A stretch of DNA of 64,000 nucleotides from Candidatus Competibacter denitrificans Run_A_D11 (lineage in GTDB: Bacteria > Pseudomonadota > Gammaproteobacteria > Competibacterales > Competibacteraceae), in contig NZ_CBTJ020000043.1 of NCBI RefSeq assembly GCF_001051235.1, positions 1 through 64,000 of the forward strand, read 5' to 3'. Below the pieces are notes generated by a model. It was not told the DNA's origin. It searched no databases and worked only from the letters and a program-made list of their open reading frames with translations. The position numbers and the translations under genes are program-made. Shown one piece after another: positions 24,320-32,635 of the stretch (its first letter is position 1; each line of letters begins with the position of its first letter).

Positions 24320-24451
24320 ATGCCTGATTTCCTGCGCAAGTTCATCGGTTTGTTGCTGCTCTTTGCCACTGTGGGTATCGCGGCCTGTCAAGCCATGTTG
24401 GTGTCTTGCTCTTCGAGTTTACCGGCGATTTCCTCAATACTGACCCAGTAG
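24320..24451 (+). CDS. Short putative lipoprotein, 43 aa
   Basis: ATG 24320 opens a 43-codon frame with a GAGG-like site upstream. The product has a hydrophobic segment LLLLFATVGIAAC that fits a lipobox (I-A-A-C), leaving a lipid-anchored tail of about 20 residues (QAMLVSCSSSLPAISSILTQ). It ends 15 bases before the XpaC-like start, so it could lead the xpaC-telA operon. No family is recognised. The ~280 bases between alr and this ORF show nothing convincing. Confidence 0.45.
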   Translation: MPDFLRKFIGLLLLFATVGIAACQAMLVSCSSSLPAISSILTQ

Positions 24452-24466
24452 CCGGGAGAGGTGGAT

Positions 24467-25384
24467 ATGGGCCGCCTGTTCCTGATGACCAGCCTCGGAT
24501 TGCTGGTGCTGGTCGCTTTGGTTTTGCTGATCAAACGGAGATTTAGCCTCATGGCCGAACGTTATCAAGGTGCACCGGCACGCTTCCCGACCACCAAGGG
24601 CCTGATGCTGTTTGTGTTGCCATTGCCGGTGTTGTTTGCGGCGATAGGCGCTCTGGGGCGCGGCAATTTAAGCAACCTGTTCGATAACGCGGTGTGTTAT
24701 GGCTTGTTTCTATGGGGCGCGCTCTTGCTGCGACGCGGGCTGCGCACCGAGGCCGATTACACCCGCCGCCAAGTCGCCAAAGCCCCCTGGCCGCTGAAAA
24801 CACTGGGCAGCGGAGTGATCGCGCTGGCCACCGCGTTAACCGCTTGGAGCAGTGCCCAATACTCGCTACCGATAGCAGTGGTTTTCGGGGGACTGGCGCT
24901 GTTGGGCTGCTATTTAAGTTATGGCTTCGATCCGCGCGGCGCCAAGCGTTTCACCGACCGTGATGGCGTGGATACCACCGACCGGGTGATCGAAGCACTA
25001 ACCCAAGCTGAAGATTCCATTGCCGCCATCGAGCGGGCCACCCGTGATATTCGTAATGCTGAATTCAATAGCCGGCTACGGCGCATCGTGGCCCAAGCCC
25101 GCCAAATCCTCGCGATGCTGGAAGAAGATCCACGGGATTTGCGGCGTGCGCGCAAATTTCTTAATGTTTATTTAGATGGCGCCAAGCAAGTCACTGAGGG
25201 GTATGCCAAAACCCACGGGCGGGTGACGGCGCCGGAATTGGAGGACAATTTCCGCCGGGTGCTAACCACGATTGAGGAAGTCTTCACCGAGCAGCAACAA
25301 AAATTGCTGGAAACCGACGTTACCGATCTCGATGTACAAATTGAAGTGCTGAGCACGCAACTGAAACGGGAAGGCGTGATCTGA
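24467..25384 (+). CDS. XpaC-family protein
   Basis: Member of the XpaC (5-bromo-4-chloroindolyl phosphate hydrolysis protein) family, 305 residues. Several hydrophobic segments occupy residues ~1-150 (LFLMTSLGLLVLVALVLLI, GLMLFVLPLPVLFAAI and others). A long alpha-helical cytoplasmic C-terminal half follows, with typical sequence (VIEALTQAEDSIAAIERATRDI, ARKFLNVYLDGAKQVTEGYAK). ATG 24467 fits GGAGAGG better than GTG 24461. The family nearly always sits with telA, as here. Its molecular role is unknown; a part in envelope stress or toxic-anion tolerance is inferred from the partner. Confidence 0.82.
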   Translation: MGRLFLMTSLGLLVLVALVLLIKRRFSLMAERYQGAPARFPTTKGLMLFVLPLPVLFAAIGALGRGNLSNLFDNAVCYGLFLWGALLLRRGLRTEADYTRRQVAKAPWPLKTLGSGVIALATALTAWSSAQYSLPIAVVFGGLALLGCYLSYGFDPRGAKRFTDRDGVDTTDRVIEALTQAEDSIAAIERATRDIRNAEFNSRLRRIVAQARQILAMLEEDPRDLRRARKFLNVYLDGAKQVTEGYAKTHGRVTAPELEDNFRRVLTTIEEVFTEQQQKLLETDVTDLDVQIEVLSTQLKREGVI

Positions 25385-25505
25385 TGAGGCGATGGCTTTG
25401 GGGATCTCAGTCCCGGCATGACCTGGCCGATGCGCGCCCGCAATCGCAGCTATCCTTGGCTTTTGCCGCTTAATTATCGCTTGAAAGATTAAGGAACTAA
25501 ACGCT

Positions 25506-26690
25506 ATGAGCACGACTCCCGAATCCACGGTCACCCCAACGGCCACCGCCACGCCTCCTGCACTGCCCGCACTACCGGACGTTTTTGCCGCTGCCGTGCC
25601 GCAAGTCCAACAGGATTTAGCCAAGCGTGCTCCAGCGCCGGCGCAAGACCGCCAGCAAGTCGATGCGCTCATGAAGGAGTTGGATCTGCACGATAGCAAT
25701 TCCATCATCTTCTTTGGCAGCAAAGCCCAAGAACAGCTCACCACCATTTCCGACAAGATGCTGGAAGGGGTGCGCAACAAGGACACCGGCCCGGCGGGTG
25801 CGTCACTGAATGAAATGGTGGCGGTGCTGCGCGGTTTCGATCTGGACGAACTGGACCCTAACAAGAAGCCCGGTTTTTTCACCAGGCTGTTCAATAAGGC
25901 CAAGCCGCTGGTCAAAATCGTCCAGCAATATGAAACGGTACGCAATCAAATCGACACCATCAGCGATTCGCTGGAGCGCCATAAGACCCAGCTATTGACC
26001 GATGTTGCCATGCTGGATCGGTTGTATGACGCCAATCTGGATTATTTCCACACGTTGGAATTGTATATCGCGGCCGGTGACGCCAAGCTGCAACAGGTCG
26101 ATACTGAAGTGCTGCCGACCCTGGAAAAGGAGGTTGCCGCCGGCGAGGATATGGTGAAAGCGCAATCTTTGCGCGATTTGCGCGCCAGCCGTGATGATCT
26201 GGAACGGCGAGTTTACGATCTCAAACTGACCCGCCAAGTCACCATGCAAAGCTTGCCCAGCATCCGCCTGGTGCAGGAAAACGACAAGGGATTGATCAAC
26301 AAGATCAATTCCACCCTGGTCAATACCGTGCCGCTGTGGCGGCAGCAACTGGCCCAAGCCATCACTATCTATCGCTCCGGCGAAGCGGCCAAGACCGTCA
26401 AGGCCGCCACCGATTTAACCAACGATCTGTTGAAATCCAACGCCGAAAATCTCCGCCAGGCCAACGCCCAAACCCGTGCCGAAATCGAACGCGGCGTGTT
26501 CGACATCGAAACGGTGAAACAAGCCAACGAAACCCTCATTGCCACCATTGAAGACAGCCTGCGAATCGCCGATGAGGGCCGCCGCCATCGCAAAGAAGCG
26601 ACTGCACAACTCGAAACCCTGGAAGGCGAATTGCGCCAAGCGCTATCCGCTGCCCACGCCCGTACCCAACCGCCTGCCGGAGGTCGCTAG
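25506..26690 (+). CDS. telA: TelA/KlaA toxic-anion resistance family protein
   Basis: Soluble, largely alpha-helical protein of 394 residues in the TelA family (tellurite resistance; YceH in Bacillus). It opens with a proline/alanine-rich linker of ~45 residues. Family stretches include FGSKAQEQLTTISDKMLEGVRNKDTGPAG, read in two parts, LDRLYDANLDYFHTLELYIAAG and ATDLTNDLLKSNAENLRQAN. AAGGAA precedes the ATG. It forms an apparent operon with xpaC (upstream) and the SPFH-GYF gene, which starts two bases after its stop. The biochemical activity of the family is unknown. Confidence 0.9.
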   Translation: MSTTPESTVTPTATATPPALPALPDVFAAAVPQVQQDLAKRAPAPAQDRQQVDALMKELDLHDSNSIIFFGSKAQEQLTTISDKMLEGVRNKDTGPAGASLNEMVAVLRGFDLDELDPNKKPGFFTRLFNKAKPLVKIVQQYETVRNQIDTISDSLERHKTQLLTDVAMLDRLYDANLDYFHTLELYIAAGDAKLQQVDTEVLPTLEKEVAAGEDMVKAQSLRDLRASRDDLERRVYDLKLTRQVTMQSLPSIRLVQENDKGLINKINSTLVNTVPLWRQQLAQAITIYRSGEAAKTVKAATDLTNDLLKSNAENLRQANAQTRAEIERGVFDIETVKQANETLIATIEDSLRIADEGRRHRKEATAQLETLEGELRQALSAAHARTQPPAGGR

Positions 26691-26692
26691 CC

Positions 26693-27787
26693 ATGGCCTT
26701 GTGGGACAAGTTGCTTGGTGAGTTCGTCGATGTCATTCAGTGGACCGATCCGTCAAACGATACCTTGGTGTACCGTTTCGAGCGCTACGGCAACGAAATC
26801 AAATACGGGGCCAAGCTGACGGTACGGGAAGGGCAGGTGGCGGTGTTCATCAATGAAGGCCAGCTCGCCGATACCTTTCAGCCCGGCATGTACGAGCTGA
26901 AAACCAACAACATGCCGCTGTTGTCCACCTTGCAAGCTTGGCCCCACGGTTTCGAGAGTCCGTTCAAGGCCGAGGTGTATTTTTTCAGCACTCGTCGCTT
27001 TACCGATCTCAAGTGGGGGACGCAGAATCCGGTGATGCTGCGCGATGCCGAATTCGGCCCAATCCGGCTGCGGGCGTTTGGTAGCTACGCGATCCGCATT
27101 AAAGACGCATCGCTTTTCTTGCGTGAGATCGTCGGTACTGACGGCAATTTCACGACGGACGAGATCACCAACCAATTGCGCAACATGGTGGTATCGCGCT
27201 TTACCAACATCTTGGGGCAATCCAAGATCCCGGCGCTGGATTTGGCGGGCAATTACGACCAACTCGGTCAATTCTTGTTACAACGGATCGCTCCAGAATT
27301 CGGGGCAGTCGGGTTGGAATTGACCAATTTGTTGGTCGAGAACATCTCCTTGCCCAAAGAAGTCGAAGCGGCTTTGGACAAGCGCAGCAGCATGGGTATC
27401 GTCGGTAATCTCGATCAGTACACGCAGTTTCAGGCAGCGGAAGCCTTGCGCGATGCAGCCGCTAATCCCGGTGGTGGTTCCGAGGCTATGAGCATGGGGC
27501 TGGGGTTGGCGATGGCGCAGCGCTTAAACGACGCGCTGGCGCGGCCGACCCAATCGGCACCGGCCCCACCGCCTTTGCCGACCGTTAACCGCTATTTTGT
27601 CGCGGTGAATAACCAGCAAGCTGGGCCGTTTGGCATGGAGGATCTGCAACAGCAGGCACAAAGCGGCCAATTAACCCGCACCACCTTGGTGTGGACCCAG
27701 GGCATGGCGAGTTGGACACCAGCCGGCGAGGTCAGGGAATTGAACGCCCTGTTTGCCGCCATGCCGCCCCCTTTACCCAATGCCTGA
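26693..27787 (+). CDS. SPFH-domain protein with C-terminal GYF_2 domain (YdjI-like)
   Basis: 364 residues. Residues ~1-290 form an SPFH (band-7-like) region like Bacillus YdjI (WTDPSNDTLVYRF, KLTVREGQVAVFINEGQ, SSMGIVGNLDQYTQFQAAEALR). A short proline linker leads to a C-terminal GYF_2 domain (~300-360: RYFVAVNNQQAGPFGMEDLQ ... LVWTQGMASWTPAGEV). There is no transmembrane helix, so membrane contact would be peripheral or through partners. In Bacillus, YdjI recruits PspA to the membrane during envelope stress. Coupling to xpaC-telA suggests a membrane-stress module. Confidence 0.88.
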   Translation: MALWDKLLGEFVDVIQWTDPSNDTLVYRFERYGNEIKYGAKLTVREGQVAVFINEGQLADTFQPGMYELKTNNMPLLSTLQAWPHGFESPFKAEVYFFSTRRFTDLKWGTQNPVMLRDAEFGPIRLRAFGSYAIRIKDASLFLREIVGTDGNFTTDEITNQLRNMVVSRFTNILGQSKIPALDLAGNYDQLGQFLLQRIAPEFGAVGLELTNLLVENISLPKEVEAALDKRSSMGIVGNLDQYTQFQAAEALRDAAANPGGGSEAMSMGLGLAMAQRLNDALARPTQSAPAPPPLPTVNRYFVAVNNQQAGPFGMEDLQQQAQSGQLTRTTLVWTQGMASWTPAGEVRELNALFAAMPPPLPNA

Positions 27788-27918
27788 AAAGCCACGATCA
27801 GGCAGGCATTGGTTTTCTGAGCGGCTCGACGACGTTTCATCGAGCAGAAACTCTGGCTTGAAACCTCCCCCATCAGGGGGATAAGTGTGCGTGGGGGAGG
27901 AGTGACCTCTGCCATGCT

Positions 27919-27949
27919 GTTTCGCCCGGTCAAGGGCGTGGATTGAAAC
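27919..27949 (+). repeat. Solitary type I CRISPR-repeat-like sequence
   Basis: A 31-base element begins GTTTCGCCCGGTCAA and ends GGGCGTGGATTGAAAC. It has the GCCC...GGGC hairpin and GTGGATTGAAAC tail characteristic of type I (I-C-like) CRISPR repeats. Only one copy is present, with no spacer array and no cas gene in the window. It lies 23 bases before the kbp start, inside its likely leader. Confidence 0.5.
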
Positions 27950-27971
27950 CGAGAAATCACAGGAGATTGCA

Positions 27972-28412
27972 ATGGGACTTTTCGACTTTATCGTCAACCA
28001 GGGTAAAAAGTTGTTCGGCGCGGACGAGCAGGACCCAGCCGCGAAAATCAAGGCGGAAATTGAAGCGGCCAATCCCGGTGTCAAGAATCTGGATGTGAAA
28101 TTCAAAGACGGCCAGGTTCAGCTTTCTGGTGATGCCATCACTCCGGAAGCCATGGAAAAAGCGGTCTTGATGGCGGGTAATGTTCAAGGGGTTCAGAATG
28201 TATCCGCCGATGGGATAAAGGCCCCGCCTCAGACGGGTAAGGTCGAGTATTACACCATCAAGTCGGGTGACACGCTGTCCTCGATTGCCAAGCATTTCCT
28301 GGGCAATGCCTCGGCGTATAACCAAATTTTTGAAGCCAATCGCGAAGTGATCCAGGACCCCGACAAGATTTATGTCGGTCAGAAGATTCGGATTCCTCTC
28401 AGCGGAAGCTGA
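27972..28412 (+). CDS. kbp: BON-LysM protein, Kbp/YgaU-like
   Basis: 146-residue cytoplasmic protein with a BON domain (~25-85) and a LysM domain (~93-143: EYYTIKSGDTLSSIAKHFLG ... VGQKIRIPLS). The N-terminus MGLFDFIVNQGKKLF and the length match E. coli Kbp (149 aa), a potassium-binding protein that supports growth at high K+. No signal peptide is present. AGGAGA precedes the ATG. It sits between the TelA cluster and the YebE-like gene on the same strand. Confidence 0.92.
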   Translation: MGLFDFIVNQGKKLFGADEQDPAAKIKAEIEAANPGVKNLDVKFKDGQVQLSGDAITPEAMEKAVLMAGNVQGVQNVSADGIKAPPQTGKVEYYTIKSGDTLSSIAKHFLGNASAYNQIFEANREVIQDPDKIYVGQKIRIPLSGS

Positions 28413-28433
28413 GTTTTCACGGGAGCGGTTTCT

Positions 28434-28508
28434 GCGGGGTGACAGGTTGTCACTCCGCACTGTTCACGCGATGAACGTTTTGCCGGGTGACCGCTAATAC
28501 GGTTAGCG
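28434..28508. other. Cluster of three hairpins between kbp and the YebE-like gene
   Basis: Three inverted repeats follow each other: GCGG-G-GTGACA/TGTCAC-T-CCGC (28434-28458), GTTCA/TGAAC (28462-28476) and CGCTAA/TTAGCG (28492-28508). None is followed by a T tract. They may stabilise or process the mRNA or bind a protein. Confidence 0.4.
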
Positions 28509-28541
28509 TCATCGACCCACCAACTGAATGAGGGTAATGGA

Positions 28542-29411
28542 ATGGATGCATTAAAGATTTTAGGTAGTTTGCTGGGAAATAACGCCATGTCCTCCGGGAT
28601 CGGCGGACAAGTTTTCGGGCAAGTACTCAATGGGTTGACGAGGGGCGGCGCCCAGCAGCCGGGCGGTGGCGGCTTAGGTGGTCTGCTCGGTGGTCTGCTC
28701 GGTGGCGGCCCACAGCAACAGCCCCCTGGCGGTGGTGGCTTAGGTGATCTTCTCGGCGGCCTGCTCGGTGGCCAACGCCCGCCACCGCCAGGTGCCGGTG
28801 GCGGTTTGGGATCGGTGCTGGGCAGTCTGCTCGGTGGTGGCCAATCGGGTGGGCTAGGCGGTTTGGGGTCGGTGTTGGGGCATCTCGCCGGTGGCGGTCG
28901 ATCCCAAGGCGGTGGTATTCCTTGGTCAGTGCTCGCTGGTTTGGCGATGAGCGGGTTTAGCATGTTGGGTAAAGGTAGCGCGGGTCAATCTTCTGCGTTG
29001 ACCGACGCTTCAATCCTGCCGCCCGGGGCGGAAGCGGCGCCCGCTGAAGCGGTGGCCCACTTAAACCAACAGGCCATCACCCTCATCAAAGCGATGCTGA
29101 ACGCCGCCAAGGCGGATGGCCAAATCGATGCGCAAGAGCAACAGAACATCGTTAGCAAACTGGCTGATCTTGGTCCACAGGAGGCAGCGTTTGTCAAAGA
29201 TGAAATCGCTCGGCCGCTGAATATGGATTTTCTGGAGCAGGTCCAGCAGGGGATGGCCAGCAACGTCTATATGATGTCGCTGATGGCGATCAATCTCGAC
29301 ACCAACGCCGAAGTTCAATACATGCAGCGGTTGGCACAGGCCCTTGGCCTGGACCCGCAAACGGTCAATGGCTTACATCAACAGCTAGGAATCACCCCGC
29401 TTTATTCGTAA
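28542..29411 (+). CDS. YebE/DUF533 family protein with glycine-rich repeats
   Basis: 289 residues. The N-terminal ~25 residues (MDALKILGSLLGNNAMSSG) lead into an extended Gly/Leu/Pro-rich region (~35-125) with repeated LGGLLGG and LGSVLG units. The C-terminal ~115 residues are a DUF533 (TerB-like helical) domain: LIKAMLNAAKADGQIDAQEQ, MDFLEQVQQGMASNVYMMSL, ALGLDPQTVNGLHQQLG. E. coli YebE is the reference and is induced by envelope stress; its function is unknown. The repeats here are unusually long. It closes the TelA/SPFH/Kbp group. Confidence 0.82.
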   Translation: MDALKILGSLLGNNAMSSGIGGQVFGQVLNGLTRGGAQQPGGGGLGGLLGGLLGGGPQQQPPGGGGLGDLLGGLLGGQRPPPPGAGGGLGSVLGSLLGGGQSGGLGGLGSVLGHLAGGGRSQGGGIPWSVLAGLAMSGFSMLGKGSAGQSSALTDASILPPGAEAAPAEAVAHLNQQAITLIKAMLNAAKADGQIDAQEQQNIVSKLADLGPQEAAFVKDEIARPLNMDFLEQVQQGMASNVYMMSLMAINLDTNAEVQYMQRLAQALGLDPQTVNGLHQQLGITPLYS

Positions 29412-29467
29412 GCATCGCGGTGGCCGGCTTCCCCTCATGAGGCGGCCGGTCACTGCGTCGGCTGTCA

Positions 29468-30244
29468 TTATTTTTCCACAAATGCCCGCTCGATCACGTA
29501 ATGGCCGGGTTCACCGATGTGCGGCGAGATGCTGAAACCCCGTTCATTCAAAAGGGTACAAGTGTCTTTCAAGAGACCGGGGCTGCCGCAGATCATCGCC
29601 CGATCCTGGGCCGGGTCGAGCGGTGGCAGACCAAGATCTTCGAAAATCTTGCCGCTTTCGATCAGGTGAGTCAGCCGCCCCCGGTTGTGAAAAGGCTCTC
29701 GGGTCACGGTGGGGTAATAGATCAGCTTCTCTCGGATCAGCTCCCCTAAAAACTCATTTTTCGGCAGTTCTTCTTTAATAAAGTCCGCGTAGGCCAGTTC
29801 GCTGATATGGCGGACACCATGGACCAGCACGACCTTTTCAAAGCCCTGGTAAGTATCCGGGTCTTTGATGATGCTCAGAAAGGGTGCCAAGCCTGTACCC
29901 GAACCGAACAAGTAAAGCCGCTGGCCGGGAAGCAAATCGTCAATAACCAAGGTGCCGACCGGTTTGCGGCCAACCAGAATCGTATCGCCTTCCTTGAGAT
30001 GTTGTAACCGCGAGGTCAGCGGCCCGTTACGCACCTTGATGCTGAAAAATTCGAGATGTTCCTCGTAGTTGGCGCTGGCGATGCTATAAGCTCGCAGCAA
30101 CGGGCGGCCCTCCACCTCCAGTCCGATCATCACGAAATGACCATTGCGAAAGCGTAGCGTCGCATCTCGCGTGGTTTTAAAGCTGAAAAGCGTCTCGTTC
30201 CAGTGATGGACATCAAGTACACGTTCGACGTTGAAAGCTTGCAT
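29468..30244 (-). CDS. fpr: Ferredoxin/flavodoxin-NADP+ reductase
   Basis: Cytosolic FAD enzyme that moves electrons between NADPH and ferredoxin or flavodoxin. ATG 30244 gives a 258-residue protein (MQAFNVERVLDVHHWNETLF) that lines up with pseudomonad Fpr; the longer frame would start with TTG. FAD-binding motif RAYSIASANYEE, the NADP-site GSGTGLAPFLSI and the C-terminal AFVEK are present. It faces the YebE-like gene convergently. Confidence 0.93.
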   Translation of the reverse strand: MQAFNVERVLDVHHWNETLFSFKTTRDATLRFRNGHFVMIGLEVEGRPLLRAYSIASANYEEHLEFFSIKVRNGPLTSRLQHLKEGDTILVGRKPVGTLVIDDLLPGQRLYLFGSGTGLAPFLSIIKDPDTYQGFEKVVLVHGVRHISELAYADFIKEELPKNEFLGELIREKLIYYPTVTREPFHNRGRLTHLIESGKIFEDLGLPPLDPAQDRAMICGSPGLLKDTCTLLNERGFSISPHIGEPGHYVIERAFVEK

Positions 30245-30383
30245 GAGTGCATTAACCAAAAATAGACTGCCCAACGAGCCGCGATGACCGGCTGGGTAGG
30301 TTGAAAACGGTCGCTGGCTGATCGCCGGCGGCTAAGCGGTCGGGAAGGGTATCACATACTGGTTGGACACCCAGCAAGGCCAA

Positions 30384-30878
30384 TTAGTGGGCGCAGGGCA
30401 GCACGACCGGCTGCAATCTTTCATGCGACTGATCGAATCGCTCCCACAGTTCGGCGAATGTGACACCGAGCAGCGGATGCAAACAGTCGCCGGCCACTTC
30501 CGCCAGGGGCCGCAGCACGAAGGCGTAGCGGGTAATGTCACGACGAGGAACCCGCACGCCATCAGCGATTAACACAGCATCGGCGTAAAGTAACAAATCC
30601 AGATCTAATGCGCGCGGCGCAAATCGCACCTCTTTACCGGAGGGTTGCTGGCACTTTTCGATCTCGCGCAGTTCGGCGGCCAGCCGGGGAGGTGGCAGGT
30701 CGGTGTCGAACCGAACCACCAGGTTGAGGAAATCGTCACCGACAAAGCCAACCGGTGGATTGGCATAGACGGTGGATACGAGCAACGGGCCGAAGTGCCG
30801 ATTCAGCGCCGCCAAGGCGGCGCAGATATTTCGTTCAGGGTCAATATTGCTGCCGATACCGACACAAACCCAGGTCAT
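30384..30878 (-). CDS. folK: Hydroxymethyldihydropterin pyrophosphokinase FolK
   Basis: Folate-pathway enzyme that transfers pyrophosphate from ATP to 6-hydroxymethyl-7,8-dihydropterin. 164 residues with the family motifs VGIGSNIDPERNI, the catalytic loop residues in RFAPRALDLDLLLY and VPRRDITRYAFVLRPLAEV. No folB or folP gene adjoins it here. It ends near the Fpr gene on the same strand with a ~140-base gap. Confidence 0.94.
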   Translation of the reverse strand: MTWVCVGIGSNIDPERNICAALAALNRHFGPLLVSTVYANPPVGFVGDDFLNLVVRFDTDLPPPRLAAELREIEKCQQPSGKEVRFAPRALDLDLLLYADAVLIADGVRVPRRDITRYAFVLRPLAEVAGDCLHPLLGVTFAELWERFDQSHERLQPVVLPCAH

Positions 30879-30911
30879 GGGTTTAATTCGGTATTGTCCC
30901 GGCGGTCGTCG

Positions 30912-32558
30912 CTAGGGGCTTGGCACATGGAACGCAAAGAATTTATTGCCCGGTGTCGCTTGGCCGGTGAAGTTGCCGTAACCGGAACCCCAGTAAATCG
31001 TGCCATCCGAGACGGCAGCCCCGCCGAGACAGACATTGCCGCTGGCGTATTTCCAAAGGACGGCACCGGTCGTGGCATGGAAGGCATACATGGAGCCAGC
31101 TTGATCCAGTGAACAGGCGTAGACCACGTTGTTGGCTACGGTGACCGGTGCCATGGTCGGTGCGGGTTGACCGTCACGCCCGATGCCGGAATCGGCCACT
31201 TGCCAGAGGATAATCCCGGTCGCGGCATCCAGGGCACTCCAAAGCCCTGAATTGATGGTGGTGGTCGTGGATTTGCCATTCTGGATCAGAGTCCACGATT
31301 TGTTTTCGGTGTTGGCAACGGCGGTGTAGATGCGTTGACCATCGACTGCTGAACCCCACTGCAACCCTCCGCCCTGGCCACCGGGTCCTACCTGAGTCAT
31401 CCAGACGACCGCGCCGGTGTCTGGATCGAAAGCCCAATACTGGCCGCTTTTCTGGCCAGCGCCAAGGAGTTGGCGTAGCCGGCCGGTTTCAGGAATGCGC
31501 ACGGTAAAGAGGGCCGGCCCTTGCCCAAAGTCATAATCAGGCCCGGCCGGTTGTGGGCAGTTGCTGTCGTTGCCCAATTCGGGAATACAACCGGCGTTCC
31601 AGGCGTCGAACGGCAACACCGTGTTGGCCCATTTGACGGCACCGGTGCTGGGATCGAGAGCGACCACGGAATCGAAGTGGTTGTCGGGTGCGATACAAGC
31701 TCGCTGCGCTTGGGGGCTGCCCTGCGCACCGGCGACACACTGCCGGACGGCCTCCGGTACGGTGTAGTTGTTGCCGGTCGTCACGTACAAGCTACGGCGC
31801 GCTGCATCCAGCACGGCGGTGCTACCCCAGATGGCGCCCCCGCTGTAGCCTTCGGGGACCGTATGCCACTTCCAGAGAATTTGGCCGGTGTGTTCGTCCA
31901 GAGCCACCATGCTGCCGCGAAAGGTGCAGCATTGATAATTAGGCACCAACACCGCATAGGCTTCTTCCCAGGAAGACACACCCACGTAAACCACCCCGTT
32001 GGCCACGATAGCAGCTTGGGTGATGATGGCCGCCGGGTGGGCATCGACTTGGGTTTTCCACAGCAAGTCCCCGGTTCGCTTATCGACCGCCATCACCCAG
32101 GCTGTTGATGGCTGCCGGCGCGCGCTTTGGTTGCCGAAGATCAACTTGTCGCCGCCTACAGCCGGGGTCGCCCGCGCCAGATCACCGGCGATGCCGGTGT
32201 AGTCGGCTACCCGGCGGGACCAGAGCTGCTTCCCGGTATGACGGTCAACGGCGAAGAGATTTCCAGCCCAATCAGGGAAATAAGTGGCTTGTTCATCCAC
32301 TGCCGGCGTGGCTGAAACATCGCCGCCGGTGGCAAATTGCCAGCGCACGGTCAGGGCTGGCGCGTTGTTAGGGCCGATGGTGCGCTCTTCGTTTTGGAAG
32401 CGGGTATTGTGCAGATCGTGGCCGGCGGTCAGCCAGCGACTGTCGGCCACGGTTCCCGGCGTGGCGCCACTCACATCGTCATTGCTGTCGCCATTACAAG
32501 CGCTCAGCAAAAATCCGCCAATCATTAAGAAGAAGAGCGCGGTGGGTCGGGTAGTCAT
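30912..32558 (-). CDS. PQQ-type beta-propeller lipoprotein
   Basis: 548 residues. A lipoprotein signal ends in the lipobox LLSAC at residue ~21, so the protein is probably anchored to an envelope membrane. The rest consists of PQQ-like/WD40-like beta-propeller blades: FAVDRHTGKQLWSR, MAVDKRTGDLLWKTQ, VALDEHTGQILWKW, VALDPSTGAVKWAN, WAFDPDTGAVVWMTQ, FHATTGAVLWKYASG. The layout resembles polyvinyl-alcohol dehydrogenase-type or BamB-like proteins. No cytochrome c motif (CxxCH) is present, so a quinoprotein redox role would need a partner. Substrate unknown. Confidence 0.8.
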   Translation of the reverse strand: MTTRPTALFFLMIGGFLLSACNGDSNDDVSGATPGTVADSRWLTAGHDLHNTRFQNEERTIGPNNAPALTVRWQFATGGDVSATPAVDEQATYFPDWAGNLFAVDRHTGKQLWSRRVADYTGIAGDLARATPAVGGDKLIFGNQSARRQPSTAWVMAVDKRTGDLLWKTQVDAHPAAIITQAAIVANGVVYVGVSSWEEAYAVLVPNYQCCTFRGSMVALDEHTGQILWKWHTVPEGYSGGAIWGSTAVLDAARRSLYVTTGNNYTVPEAVRQCVAGAQGSPQAQRACIAPDNHFDSVVALDPSTGAVKWANTVLPFDAWNAGCIPELGNDSNCPQPAGPDYDFGQGPALFTVRIPETGRLRQLLGAGQKSGQYWAFDPDTGAVVWMTQVGPGGQGGGLQWGSAVDGQRIYTAVANTENKSWTLIQNGKSTTTTINSGLWSALDAATGIILWQVADSGIGRDGQPAPTMAPVTVANNVVYACSLDQAGSMYAFHATTGAVLWKYASGNVCLGGAAVSDGTIYWGSGYGNFTGQATPGNKFFAFHVPSP

Positions 32559-32635
32559 CGGTCACTCCTGATAACGATTGAATTTTTTGATGGGCCAGAG
32601 GACATCCGGCCCGTGAATAGATCTGCGAGCGTCGA

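Noticed and set aside
27867..27901. CTCCCCC...GGGGGAG inverted repeat after the SPFH gene as terminator
   Set aside because: No T tract follows and two alternative pairings exist, so termination cannot be claimed.
27919..27949. A true CRISPR array at this site
   Set aside because: Only one repeat copy is present, with no spacers and no cas genes, so it is reported only as a solitary repeat-like element.
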